This document shows, piece after piece, positions 16,437 through 25,591 of a stretch of DNA of 64,000 bases. The translations under genes were made by a program, and so were the position numbers. The number at the start of each line of letters is the position of its first letter. Positions within the stretch are counted from its first letter, which is position 1. The notes under the pieces are model-generated. The model did no database searches. It worked only from the letters and a program-made list of their open reading frames with translations, and had not been told where the DNA came from. Source of the stretch: Deltaproteobacteria bacterium (GTDB lineage Bacteria; Myxococcota_A; Polyangia; Haliangiales; Haliangiaceae); NCBI GenBank assembly GCA_021413675.1, contig JAIOQA010000108.1, forward strand, positions 31,842 through 95,841, in the 5' to 3' direction.

Positions 16437-17843
16437 ATGGTGGCGTCGCAGCGGACAGCGCGGGCGGTCGTGAGGGTGAGTGTCGCGGGCGCCACCGGCA
16501 CCGGTTTCGTGGTGTCGAAGAACGAGCGCCTGATCCTGACCGCGCGCCACTGCATCACCGGCGCCGCGGGCGGCGTACTCGCTACGGCATCGCTCTACTT
16601 TTACGATCCGTCGTCGGGCGTAGAGGCGGTGGACATCCGCAGCGCAACCAGCACCGCAACCGTCGTCGCGGTCGGGGCCACGCAGGCCGATGACTGGGCG
16701 CTGTTGAAGTCCGATGACGCGTTGCCAGCGTGGTGCACCGAGCTGACGCCACTGGCCGCGCCTGTCGCGGCAGGCGCAACGTGGTCCACGTTCGGGTTCC
16801 TCGACAACGGCAACCGCGGCTGGCCGCTCGACGGGTACATACGATTCGGCGGCGCGGTGCCTCTGATCCACGACGGAACCGTCCAGGGTCAAGCGATCTG
16901 GGGCGTGTCGGGTGGACCGCTAGTAATTGAGGAGCACGTGGTGGGCATCATCATCCGCGCCGATCGCACCTCGCACGGCGTCGCGACCAGCGGCCAACTC
17001 TACGTGCTGCCACTGCAGAGGTGTGCGCCCGCTCTCGCCGCCCAGGTCCGCATCGAACCCGACCCGCCGTTCCTCGGGCACACCGCGTCACAGGTCGAAA
17101 AGGGCGATGGCCTCCCAGATGTCGCGCGCAAAGTCTGGAAGTTCGCCGCAGACGACCCGCTGCACGGCGTAGCGGTTCTAGCTCGCCTGATCGCGCGCTG
17201 GCTGCTGCCACGCCACGTGCACGGCGCGTTCCAGGTCACCCAGTGGGCGAACCTTCCGGAGCCGCAGGCCCGCGAGGTAACACGATACGCGGCGTGCCAG
17301 TGGTTCCCGCGCGAGGCCGTGCGCGAACTCAACGATCGCCTCGTCGGTCCCGGTTCACGCCTGATCTCGATCTCGATCGACCTCGAGCTGCTTGCCCAGT
17401 TCGTGCGCCGCGCCGGTTTCGAGCGCTCCGCGAGCATCGCGTGGCACGAGGGCTGCCTCGGCATCACTTGGATCCCCGGCCAACCAATCGCGGACCTGAC
17501 CCGCGAGCTCGCGAACGAGATATTCGCGAAGTTGGGCACGATGCCATCGAATCCCGACGACATCGTCGCTTCGGCAGCGGCCTCGCTCGTCGCTTGGAGC
17601 AAGGTGGACATCGAGGAGCGGTTCCCCGAATGCCTATGGGCTGTGCTCCCCGATGACGCCGGTGCCGAGGCGCTGATCGCAGTGAGCGACGCGTTTCCCG
17701 AGCTCGCAGTGTTCGTGCGGACCGCATGCCCGCCTGCGACCCCACTTCAGGCCGCGATCGACGGCATCGCAAAGAACCACGCGAGCGATTTCACGTGGGC
17801 AGAGATGCAGCTGGCCAAGCGATTCCCGAGGAGCCGATCATGA
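16437..17843 (+). CDS. Trypsin-like serine protease with a C-terminal helical domain
   Basis: Residues 8-200 form a chymotrypsin-fold protease with a complete triad: His38 (LTARHC), Asp86 (ADDWALL) and Ser158 (GVSGGPL). There is no signal peptide, so it probably works in the cytoplasm, unlike secreted HtrA-type enzymes. The C-terminal 250 residues are not recognised but look like one or two small helical domains, comparable in layout to the effector-associated domains that tether such proteases to NTPase systems. Its TGA overlaps the ATG of the MoxR gene by 4 bp (ATGA), which indicates coupled translation. It is the first gene of the three-gene operon, and is likely to be its processing or effector component. 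Confidence 0.85.
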   Translation: MVASQRTARAVVRVSVAGATGTGFVVSKNERLILTARHCITGAAGGVLATASLYFYDPSSGVEAVDIRSATSTATVVAVGATQADDWALLKSDDALPAWCTELTPLAAPVAAGATWSTFGFLDNGNRGWPLDGYIRFGGAVPLIHDGTVQGQAIWGVSGGPLVIEEHVVGIIIRADRTSHGVATSGQLYVLPLQRCAPALAAQVRIEPDPPFLGHTASQVEKGDGLPDVARKVWKFAADDPLHGVAVLARLIARWLLPRHVHGAFQVTQWANLPEPQAREVTRYAACQWFPREAVRELNDRLVGPGSRLISISIDLELLAQFVRRAGFERSASIAWHEGCLGITWIPGQPIADLTRELANEIFAKLGTMPSNPDDIVASAAASLVAWSKVDIEERFPECLWAVLPDDAGAEALIAVSDAFPELAVFVRTACPPATPLQAAIDGIAKNHASDFTWAEMQLAKRFPRSRS

Positions 17844-18793
17844 CGAGAGCGTTCATCCCGTCGGAGCACACCCTGCGTGCGCGTCCGCCTGAGGTCCAGC
17901 CGTACCTGACCACGAAGGACATCGAACTCGCGGTCAATGTCGCGATCGCTTGCGATAGGCCACTGCTTCTGCTCGGTCCGTCGGGCTCGGGCAAGTCGAC
18001 CCTGGCCCGCTTCGTCGCCTGGTGTCTCGGGAGCACCTACGTCGAACACGTCATCACGTCGCGGACCGCTGCGGAAGATCTCAAGTGGCGATTCGACGCC
18101 GTTCGCCGGCTGCACGCGGCGCAAGCCCAGAAGCCCGATGAGCCGGTCGGCGGCGCGCATGACCGGCGCTTCACCTCGCCAGGCGTGCTGTGGGAAGCGT
18201 TCGATCCAACCGGCGCCGCCACGCTGCGTGCGCTCGCGCCCGCGAGTCACACGATGCCCGCGCGCGTGCCGAATCGCGCGGGCTATGGCGACACGGGCAC
18301 GGTCGTCCTTCTCGATGAAATCGACAAGGCCGACCCCGATGTCCCCAACGACCTACTCGTCACTCTCGACGCGCGATGGTTTCAGTGCACGGATCTCGAC
18401 GAGCCCGTCAGCGCGTCCGCCGACCGCAAGATCCTCGTCATGATCACCAGCAACGAGGAACGCGAACTGCCGCGCGCGTTCGTCCGCCGCTGCATCGTGT
18501 TGCGACTGACGCCGCACTCAAACGACGAGCGGCGAGCCATCGCCGAGCGACATCACCCAGGAGTGTCGCAGTACCTGCTCGACCGGATCGACCGGGTCTT
18601 CGAGCGTGTCAAGGACTGGGCCAAAACGGCCAGCGCGGCCGCGCCGAGCACTGCCGAGTACCTCGACGCGGTAAAGGCCTGCCTCGAGCTCGACTTCCCA
18701 ATCGCGGCCGCGCCGAGCCCCGCCGACGAACTCGATGCCGCGGTCGAGGCCACGCTGTGGAAGCAGGGCGCGCGGCCGATGAAGAAGGCATGA
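17840..18793 (+). CDS. MoxR-family AAA+ ATPase
   Basis: The 317-residue protein has Walker A GPSGSGKS (residues 46-53), Walker B VVLLDEID (155-162), sensor-1 ITSNEE (202-207) and an arginine-rich segment PRAFVRRC. These define the MoxR branch of AAA+ proteins, which usually remodel or activate a partner with a vWA domain. The next gene encodes such a partner, beginning one base after this stop codon. The N-terminal 25 residues (EHTLRARPPEVQPYLTTKDIELAVN) act as the usual cap. It is cytoplasmic. A role as the ATP-driven switch of the operon follows from family knowledge; the trigger is unknown. Confidence 0.9.
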   Translation: MTRAFIPSEHTLRARPPEVQPYLTTKDIELAVNVAIACDRPLLLLGPSGSGKSTLARFVAWCLGSTYVEHVITSRTAAEDLKWRFDAVRRLHAAQAQKPDEPVGGAHDRRFTSPGVLWEAFDPTGAATLRALAPASHTMPARVPNRAGYGDTGTVVLLDEIDKADPDVPNDLLVTLDARWFQCTDLDEPVSASADRKILVMITSNEERELPRAFVRRCIVLRLTPHSNDERRAIAERHHPGVSQYLLDRIDRVFERVKDWAKTASAAAPSTAEYLDAVKACLELDFPIAAAPSPADELDAAVEATLWKQGARPMKKA

Positions 18794-18794
18794 C

Positions 18795-21700
18795 GTGCGT
18801 CCCGAGGTCGGCTTTGCAGATCTGGTGCGAGCGATTCACGCGTTGGGCGCCACGCGCCCGGCCGACGCGCACGCGATCGCCGAGCTGACGCTTCCGTCTG
18901 CGAGCCGCGACCCGACCGCAGAACCTGCCCCCCGACCAGCGCCACTACCCTCGCCGGTGCGCCCGCGCGCGCGCGAGGCGCCACCGCGGCCGCCGCTGCC
19001 CCCACCGACGCCAATCGACGCGCCGTCAGCGCTACCGATCGACACGCCGATCGGCGCGCCAGTATCACCGCCCGGGCCAGCAGCGACAGGCGAGGGGCTC
19101 TTGATCACGGAGCTGCCGAGGCGTACGCGCGCGCGCAAGCCGACGAGCGCCGAACCGATCGAGATCGACGGCGGGGCACGCGACTGGGGCGCACTGCTCG
19201 CGCCGATGATCGAGCCACGGCTAGCGCGCGCGACCCTCGGGGCGCTAGTCGGCCGAACGCTCGACGATGGGCCGCTCGACGTCGCTGCGACCATCGCGAT
19301 CATCGCGCGCAACCAGCCGATCCGTCGCGTCCCGCGGCGACGCGTGCGAACGCTGCGCTACGGAGCGCAGCTCTTGGTCGACGCACGCGAGGGCATGCAG
19401 GCGTTCGCGAGCGACACGGCCGATGTCGAGCGACGGCTCCGCGACGTCGTCGGGCGCGACAGCGTTGAGGTTCGGCGCTTTCGCATCGTTCGCAGTCCAG
19501 ACCCAAGCGAGCGCGCCACACTCCACACCCGCGGCCATGCGCCGACGTGGACGCGCCATGCCGCGCCCGGACCCGGCACGCCAGTGCTGGTGCTGACCGA
19601 TCTCGGGCTCTCCGAGGGCGGGCTGCGCGTGGAGGAAGAGGCGGCGTGGCTCGAGTTCGCGACCACACTCACCCACGGTGGCTCACCACTTTTGATGCTG
19701 ACGCCGTGTCCGCCCGAGCTGTGGCCGGTTGCGCTCGCGGCCGTCGCGAAACTCGTGCAGTGGGATCGCGCCACCGCGCGACCGCGGACGCCCCCGGCGC
19801 GGGCCGAGATCGTCGACGATCCGGAGACCGAAGACGAGCTCACTTCGTTCGCGCGCACGCATCCGAACACATACGAGCTCGCGCGGCTGGTAGCGCTCAC
19901 GTCGCGCTGCGAGCCGGCACTATTGCGGGCGCTGCGCCGTCAGGGGCTGCCGCACACCGACGCATGGATCGAGGGCTTGCTCTGGTCGTCAGCGCTGGTC
20001 GAGGCTCGTTCTCTCGCCGGCCTGCGGCTGCGCGCCGACGTGACGCGCGAGCTGCTCGCTACCTGGCGCGGAGGGCCGCAGCTCGAAGCCGCCCGACTGA
20101 CTATCGCGAACGCGCACGCGGGTGCGCCGCGGGTGATCCAGCTACACGAGGAGCTCATTGCGGCCTTAGTTCGCGACGACGAGAACGCGCGCCGCCAAGC
20201 CGAGCAAACGCTCGCGCGCATCACCGCCGCTCTGACGGCGTCGGAACGCGACCCCGACGCATTGTCGCGCTGGGCGCTGCACGTGCTGCGCCGACTGCCA
20301 GCGTCTATTGTCACCCAGCCGGCCGGGTTTTCGCTCGCGCTTGCCGCCGGGCCAATCGGCGAAGCGCTGATCCCTCCAGGCGTGCACCCACTGTCCATAC
20401 TCGACGCCGGAATCGACGTCGATGACGAGAACGGGATCGTGTTCGATCCGCGATCGCGAGCAGAGGCCTCGATCGCGCGCGTGCGCCTCGGCGTTCGCGG
20501 CATCGGCGAGTTCGCGCGCTTCGAAGTACTCGCTCCGAATGCGCCTATGGCGGCGGTCGAGATCGCCGCGGCCGACACGCGACCCGCGCTGATCGAGGTG
20601 CAAATCGCGGACACGCCACCGGTACTGGTCGCGTGCGGAGACGAAGCAGTCAATATCCGTTGGCCAGACGGGCCACTCGTCGCGTACGCACTCGACGGGC
20701 GGGGCTGGCGGCTGACGCGGGCGCGGGAGATAGCGCTGCCACCACCATGGTCATCGATCGTCTCCACCGGCGCGGCCGCCTCACGTGCGTTCGGGTATGT
20801 CGCGTCGCCACACTTCGTGGTGGTTCTCGCCAACGCGGCCGATCCCGACCGCATCGAGCCGATCGAGGTACGGATCGACGGTGTCACCCAGCTCGCGACG
20901 CTCGCGATCCACGACGCCAGCAGCGGGGTTGCAGTGCTGATGCTTCGCGAAGAAGCCGCAGTGACGCCGCTCGCGTTCGCGATCGCGGGATTGAGACTCG
21001 GCGGCGGCGTGCTCGCGCTCGCTCCGGATGGGCGGAGCCACGCCCACGTGGTGCCGACTGACGCGGACTGGTCGTACGGCGCCATCTCGGATCCCACAGT
21101 CTTCGCGCTCACACCTGGCCTACCGGTCATCGGCCAAGGCGGCATCGTCGGGCTACTCGGCGATCTCCGCACAACAAGGGACGGCAAGGTAGAGCGCACG
21201 ATTGCCGGAAGGTTCACGACAGTCGCAACCGTGCGCGATGCCGATGTCGGCGCAAAGGAACTGGAGGCACTCGCGTCACTCGTGTTGCGGGGAGATGTCA
21301 ACGGCGAGTGGCGCAACATCGAGGAATCGTCGAAGCGACTGCTAGCTGGGCGCGGGCTGGCTGATGCCGCCCTCCACCAATCCGCGTGCGGGCCACAGGC
21401 TAGTCGAGCAGCTGCCCTTATGTGGTGGGCGAGTCGTCCGTCGCGCCACGCGGTGCCTCACGCGCTCGCCGCCCTCGACCAGGCCGAGAGCGACATCTAC
21501 CGACGCATCGCGATTTCAGCGCTCGAGGCACTAGCCCGCCGCAACCTACTCGATGCGGTCGGCGCGCGTCGGGCGCTCGCGCGACTTGACGTGATCTCGC
21601 GTAACCAAGCGCAACACGTTCACGGGGAGCAGATCGCGGTCCTGCACGATATGCTAACGCCACTAACAGCCAAAGACGCCGAAGCGCGGTTGCCGTATCA

Positions 21701-23948
21701 CGTCGTGCCGCGTTTCGTGTCACAGCGCGCGCTCGCGCAACTCGTGGAGCGGGTGCGCGGCCCAACACGCGTGCTCGCGTTGACCGGCGGCATCGATGGA
21801 TCGATGCGCCTCGGCATCGCCCGACACGTCGCGCAAAGCATCGGAGCCCCCCTCACCATACTGTGGTCGTTCCGAATTGCCAGCTTCGACGCGTTCTGCG
21901 AGCACCTTGCCGGTGTGCTCGGTATGGCCGAGTCGTCATCTCTCGAGGACCTCGCCACCGCCGCCGCCGCCGCGGATGCGACGATTCTGCTCGACCGCCC
22001 TGACATCGTGTACGAGGACCAGGACGCGCCCGCGCCTGCCATCATCCCTTTCATCCGCGCATTTGCACTCGCCGCCCGGGGACACTGCGTGATCGCGTGG
22101 CCAAGCGATCGTCGCCACCTACCATCAAGCGACGCTGTTGCCCTTCTGACACTCGACGGGTTCCCTGTCGAAGAAGCAGTTCGGGATCACCTCGCGGTCG
22201 AGGTCAGAACCAAGGTCGACTTGATGCGCTGGGTCCAAGAACTCGCCGCCTGGGGACAGATCGCTGCGACAGCCGCATTGGTTCGCTACTTGGTGCACGA
22301 GTGGTTGCCACTGGACGTAGGCGGTCCGCTGCGCGACCAAGCGATCGATTGCTGGACCTCGCTGCGTGGCTGGCTCGAGTATCCCGCGCCCCTTGAACGG
22401 GACGTCGCTACGGCGTTCGCATCGAAGACCGTGGGACCAGACGCGCCTCCAACGATCGTGCGGTTTGCGCGAGTCTGGCTTGAGCTCGTTCCGACGCTCA
22501 CTCCGCCTGCATCCAACGACCCTACTGACCTCGCGCTCTGGACCTCATCACTTGCCCGTGTCATTGCGACGGTCGCTTCTTTCGATGAGCTTGTCCCGCC
22601 TTGGTCGCCGCCCAAGGTCAGGCTTCAGGACGCGATTCGCGACGCGTATCGAGGCACGCCCGCCGGTGCTGATATTTGTGATGTTGTGTTCGCATTCGAG
22701 ACCCAGCGGGCCGGCGCGCTCGTGCCGTCCCTTTCGGGCATCATCGGCGACCGTCACATCACGATCGTGGCAGACGACAAACTCGCGGCGCATGTCGCGC
22801 CCGATGAGGCTCGCCGGATACGTGATCAATGGCGCCTCGGCTCGATCGGCACAGTCGGCGACGTACGCGTGCGGTGGATCGCCGAGCGCGACCCGTTTCC
22901 CGTGTCCGACGATCGGCAGAAGGGCCGCTGGGGCGGCCTACCGGAGGCTAACGGCCGCGTCGTTACCGCGACACTGCGCGGCCTCAACTCCGATTGGTTC
23001 GCTGTGCTCGTTGAGGTCGCGGCACGCCCCGGCGCCCCCCCGATAGTCGCGCCGGTGCGCTTGCACCTGCACGAAAGCTTCCCCGACGAGGTCGTCGAGA
23101 TGAACGTGAGCAACGGTATCGCGCGCTTCGAGACCTCGGCGTGGGGTGCCTTCACGCTCGGGGTCGAGTGCGACAAAGGGGCGACGCAGCTTGAGCTAGA
23201 TCTCGCCGATCTGCGCGGGATCGACGATACCTTCCGAAATGATGGGCGCGCGAATCCTGCAGTGCCCGCACCATCCGTCCACTCGATTGGGGTCGCGCTG
23301 CCGCTCGGGTATGGCAGCAAATGGACATACGCGCCGATCAAGCACAAGGCGCGCAAACAGGTGATGCGGGTGGCCGAACACGTCGTACACTCGGGAGGCA
23401 CGATCGCCGCGCACCTTGAGAACTTCATCGCCCGGCGCAGCTCCAACGCCGCCGACCACGTTTGGCTCCTGACCCGTGGCGACGGTGCGTACTTTGCGAT
23501 AGCTGAGCCCAATCGCGCCACCCTCGCACGGCTGCAGGCGCGAGACGACGAACTGCTCGACCTGATGATCGCCGAGCACCTCTATGTACGGCTGCCCGCG
23601 CGCGCCGGGTCGAGCTTCGCGAACGCCTATTGCACAATCCGCGTCGAGTCAGCGGCGTTCCGCGAGGTTCGCGTGAAGGGCCTGCGCTGTCGCACGGTCG
23701 TCTACGATCTGATCCAGGAGTGGCCGGCGGGCGAGGTGAGGGTCTCGCTCGCGCCCAACGTCGGCATACTATCCGTCACCGATATCAAAGGTCTGGGCTG
23801 GCAACTTGACGCTGTTGCGACCAGCAAGAGAAAGGAGCCAGCGACACCTGGCGTCAAGCATCCCACACCATCAAAGAAGTCGCCCATCGGGACGCGGTCC
23901 GCCAAGGGCCCCAGCGCCCAGAAGAAGAAGCCACCCAACTCCCCCTAG
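18795..23948 (+). CDS. Giant vWA-like scaffold protein with degenerate STAND-like NTPase core
   Basis: The GTG at 18795 follows the MoxR stop directly. The layout of the 1717 residues is: short helical N-terminus; Pro-rich linker (about 38-105); vWA-like domain (about 185-330) with an altered metal site, LLVDAREGM in place of DxSxS, and LVLTDLG; a helical and beta region; an NTPase-like segment near residues 985-1110 (VLALTGGIDGSMRLGIARHVAQ, then ATILLDRPD) whose Walker A loop lacks the GKT lysine; winged-helix-like repeats; and a Lys/Pro-rich tail. The layout resembles SAV_2336/VMAP-type proteins of MoxR-vWA conflict systems, which is an inference from architecture. The TAG stop is part of the CTAG target of the following IS. 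Confidence 0.82.
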   Translation: MRPEVGFADLVRAIHALGATRPADAHAIAELTLPSASRDPTAEPAPRPAPLPSPVRPRAREAPPRPPLPPPTPIDAPSALPIDTPIGAPVSPPGPAATGEGLLITELPRRTRARKPTSAEPIEIDGGARDWGALLAPMIEPRLARATLGALVGRTLDDGPLDVAATIAIIARNQPIRRVPRRRVRTLRYGAQLLVDAREGMQAFASDTADVERRLRDVVGRDSVEVRRFRIVRSPDPSERATLHTRGHAPTWTRHAAPGPGTPVLVLTDLGLSEGGLRVEEEAAWLEFATTLTHGGSPLLMLTPCPPELWPVALAAVAKLVQWDRATARPRTPPARAEIVDDPETEDELTSFARTHPNTYELARLVALTSRCEPALLRALRRQGLPHTDAWIEGLLWSSALVEARSLAGLRLRADVTRELLATWRGGPQLEAARLTIANAHAGAPRVIQLHEELIAALVRDDENARRQAEQTLARITAALTASERDPDALSRWALHVLRRLPASIVTQPAGFSLALAAGPIGEALIPPGVHPLSILDAGIDVDDENGIVFDPRSRAEASIARVRLGVRGIGEFARFEVLAPNAPMAAVEIAAADTRPALIEVQIADTPPVLVACGDEAVNIRWPDGPLVAYALDGRGWRLTRAREIALPPPWSSIVSTGAAASRAFGYVASPHFVVVLANAADPDRIEPIEVRIDGVTQLATLAIHDASSGVAVLMLREEAAVTPLAFAIAGLRLGGGVLALAPDGRSHAHVVPTDADWSYGAISDPTVFALTPGLPVIGQGGIVGLLGDLRTTRDGKVERTIAGRFTTVATVRDADVGAKELEALASLVLRGDVNGEWRNIEESSKRLLAGRGLADAALHQSACGPQASRAAALMWWASRPSRHAVPHALAALDQAESDIYRRIAISALEALARRNLLDAVGARRALARLDVISRNQAQHVHGEQIAVLHDMLTPLTAKDAEARLPYHVVPRFVSQRALAQLVERVRGPTRVLALTGGIDGSMRLGIARHVAQSIGAPLTILWSFRIASFDAFCEHLAGVLGMAESSSLEDLATAAAAADATILLDRPDIVYEDQDAPAPAIIPFIRAFALAARGHCVIAWPSDRRHLPSSDAVALLTLDGFPVEEAVRDHLAVEVRTKVDLMRWVQELAAWGQIAATAALVRYLVHEWLPLDVGGPLRDQAIDCWTSLRGWLEYPAPLERDVATAFASKTVGPDAPPTIVRFARVWLELVPTLTPPASNDPTDLALWTSSLARVIATVASFDELVPPWSPPKVRLQDAIRDAYRGTPAGADICDVVFAFETQRAGALVPSLSGIIGDRHITIVADDKLAAHVAPDEARRIRDQWRLGSIGTVGDVRVRWIAERDPFPVSDDRQKGRWGGLPEANGRVVTATLRGLNSDWFAVLVEVAARPGAPPIVAPVRLHLHESFPDEVVEMNVSNGIARFETSAWGAFTLGVECDKGATQLELDLADLRGIDDTFRNDGRANPAVPAPSVHSIGVALPLGYGSKWTYAPIKHKARKQVMRVAEHVVHSGGTIAAHLENFIARRSSNAADHVWLLTRGDGAYFAIAEPNRATLARLQARDDELLDLMIAEHLYVRLPARAGSSFANAYCTIRVESAAFREVRVKGLRCRTVVYDLIQEWPAGEVRVSLAPNVGILSVTDIKGLGWQLDAVATSKRKEPATPGVKHPTPSKKSPIGTRSAKGPSAQKKKPPNSP

Positions 23949-25449
23949 GAGCCTGGCCCCGTAAGGGCCAGGCTGTCGTCGGACTCCAGGCGCCTGGCAT
24001 CGGGCCCTCAGGCGCCGACCGCTACGCGGCGGCCGCGAGGAGCTTGCGAAGGTTGTGCGCGGTGGCGACGAGGCGCCATTCGCCGCGGACCTTGGCGAGC
24101 CCTCGCAGCAGGAAGCGCCCGAATCCGAGCGCCGCCTTGATCTGCCCGAACACGGGTTCGACGATCTGTTTGCGCAAGCGGTAGCGGCTGCGACGTCCGG
24201 CGCGGCGGAGCTTCTGCTCCATCGCATGGATGCGCGATCCGACCGGCCATGTTCGTCGGGACTCCTTGGGTTTGCCGTCGCTGTGGCGCAGGCGTCCCGT
24301 CGCGATGTAGGGCACGACGTGGCGCCGGGCGCAGGCCACGAGGTTGGCATCCGAGAGGTAGCCGTAGTCCGCCGACAGCTCGCGTGCTTGTCGGCCCGTG
24401 TTCGCGCGGATCTGCGCCAGCATCTCGTCGAGGAACTCGACGTCGTTCTGCGCCGCGTACACCTCGGTCGCCACGATGACCTGCCGCTCACCGTCGACGG
24501 CCGCCTGCGCGTTGTAGCCCTGGACGTAGCCGTCGCGCGTCTTGACGATGCGACTCTCCGGATCCGTGAAGTTGCGCTGACTATCGTCGCTCGGCGTGCC
24601 ATCGACGTGATGCTTGGGCCGGGGCGGTGGCGGATCGTCGTCGTCGCGATCCGTTCGCCGTGCCGCCTCCTCGCGCGCCTCCGCTTCGAGCGCCGCCTTC
24701 GCGTCCTCGATCTTGGCGAGCCGCTCCAACTTGTTGGCGACCCAGTCGGGCATCTCGTCGCCGCGCCGATCGCCGTGCTCCGCCTCCTCGGTCGTGTCCT
24801 CGGCCTCGGCGCGCTGGAACCACGACGCGACCTCCTCGCGCAGGCGCGCCTCCGTCTCGCGCATGCGCTTGTAGCTCATCGCCTTGTGCTTCGACGCGTT
24901 CGCCTTGACCTTGGTGCCGTCGAGCGCCACGTGGCCGAGGCGCACGAGCCCGGCGCGGCTGCACAGCTTGAGCACCTGGACGAACAGCGCGCCGAGCGCA
25001 TCCAGGTGGCGGCGTCGGAACTTCCCGATCGTGCGGTAGTCCGGCTTCTGCATCGCGGTTACCGCCATGACATCGAGCCGCTCCTCGCACGCCTTGGCGA
25101 GCTTCCGCGACGAGAACAGGCCCTGCGTGTACCCGTAGAGCAAGAGCGCCGTCATCATCGTCGGGTGATAGGGCGGGTATCCCCGCTCCTCGTCGTACGC
25201 CGCGAAGATCGCGCGCAGGTCGAGCTGCGTCCGCACGATCTCGCGGACCAGGTGCGCGGGGTGTTGCGGCGGCACCAGCTCCTGCACCGACGGTGGCAGC
25301 AGCCAGGTCTGCTCGACGTCCCACGGCCGGAAGGTCTTCGCCATGGCCGTACTCGATCACAACGCAGCTCCCGTGTCGATCCGGAGAATGCGCGGCCGAT
25401 CGCCGACCTGGGGCAGGCCGACGGACCGCTTACGGGGCCAGGCTCCTAG
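23945..25449. mobile_element. IS1182-like insertion sequence with CTAG flanks
   Basis: Perfect terminal inverted repeats taggagcctggccccgtaag (23946-23965) and its complement (25429-25448) bound the element. Both ends coincide with the palindrome CTAG (23945-23948 and 25446-25449), which fits a 4-bp target duplication. It encodes one transposase. The left repeat continues into a second hairpin arm (agcctggccc ... gggccaggct, 23950-23974). The left CTAG supplies the stop codon of the giant vWA-like gene, so the insertion is neutral for that protein. The element looks intact. Confidence 0.85.
24022..25344 (-). CDS. IS1182-family transposase
   Basis: The 440-residue protein has the family hallmarks: N-terminal PWDVEQTWLLPPSVQELVPPQHPAHLVREIV, the helical domain with GYPPYHPTMMTALLLYGYTQGLFSSRKLAKACEE, DYRTIGKFRRRHLD, and DDE catalytic residues in HVALDGTKVKANAS (D), LSADYGYLSD (D) and RKQIVEPVFGQIKAALGFGRFLLRG (E). 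An acidic and Arg/Lys-rich insert (residues 180-240) lies between the first and second D. It catalyses cut-and-paste or copy-out movement of the IS. The reading frame is complete with no frameshift, so it may still be active. Confidence 0.95.
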   Translation of the reverse strand: MAKTFRPWDVEQTWLLPPSVQELVPPQHPAHLVREIVRTQLDLRAIFAAYDEERGYPPYHPTMMTALLLYGYTQGLFSSRKLAKACEERLDVMAVTAMQKPDYRTIGKFRRRHLDALGALFVQVLKLCSRAGLVRLGHVALDGTKVKANASKHKAMSYKRMRETEARLREEVASWFQRAEAEDTTEEAEHGDRRGDEMPDWVANKLERLAKIEDAKAALEAEAREEAARRTDRDDDDPPPPRPKHHVDGTPSDDSQRNFTDPESRIVKTRDGYVQGYNAQAAVDGERQVIVATEVYAAQNDVEFLDEMLAQIRANTGRQARELSADYGYLSDANLVACARRHVVPYIATGRLRHSDGKPKESRRTWPVGSRIHAMEQKLRRAGRRSRYRLRKQIVEPVFGQIKAALGFGRFLLRGLAKVRGEWRLVATAHNLRKLLAAAA

Positions 25450-25591
25450 GCCCTGATCGATCCGCACCTTATGGCTTCGTGTCACCCATCCGACGCGATG
25501 CGCACTCCGATCCAGTTAGCAAGTTTCAGCAAGCACACAACCTGCATCCGTTGTTCGCTCGAGCGCTCCGCAGGCACCATACCGATCGAAC

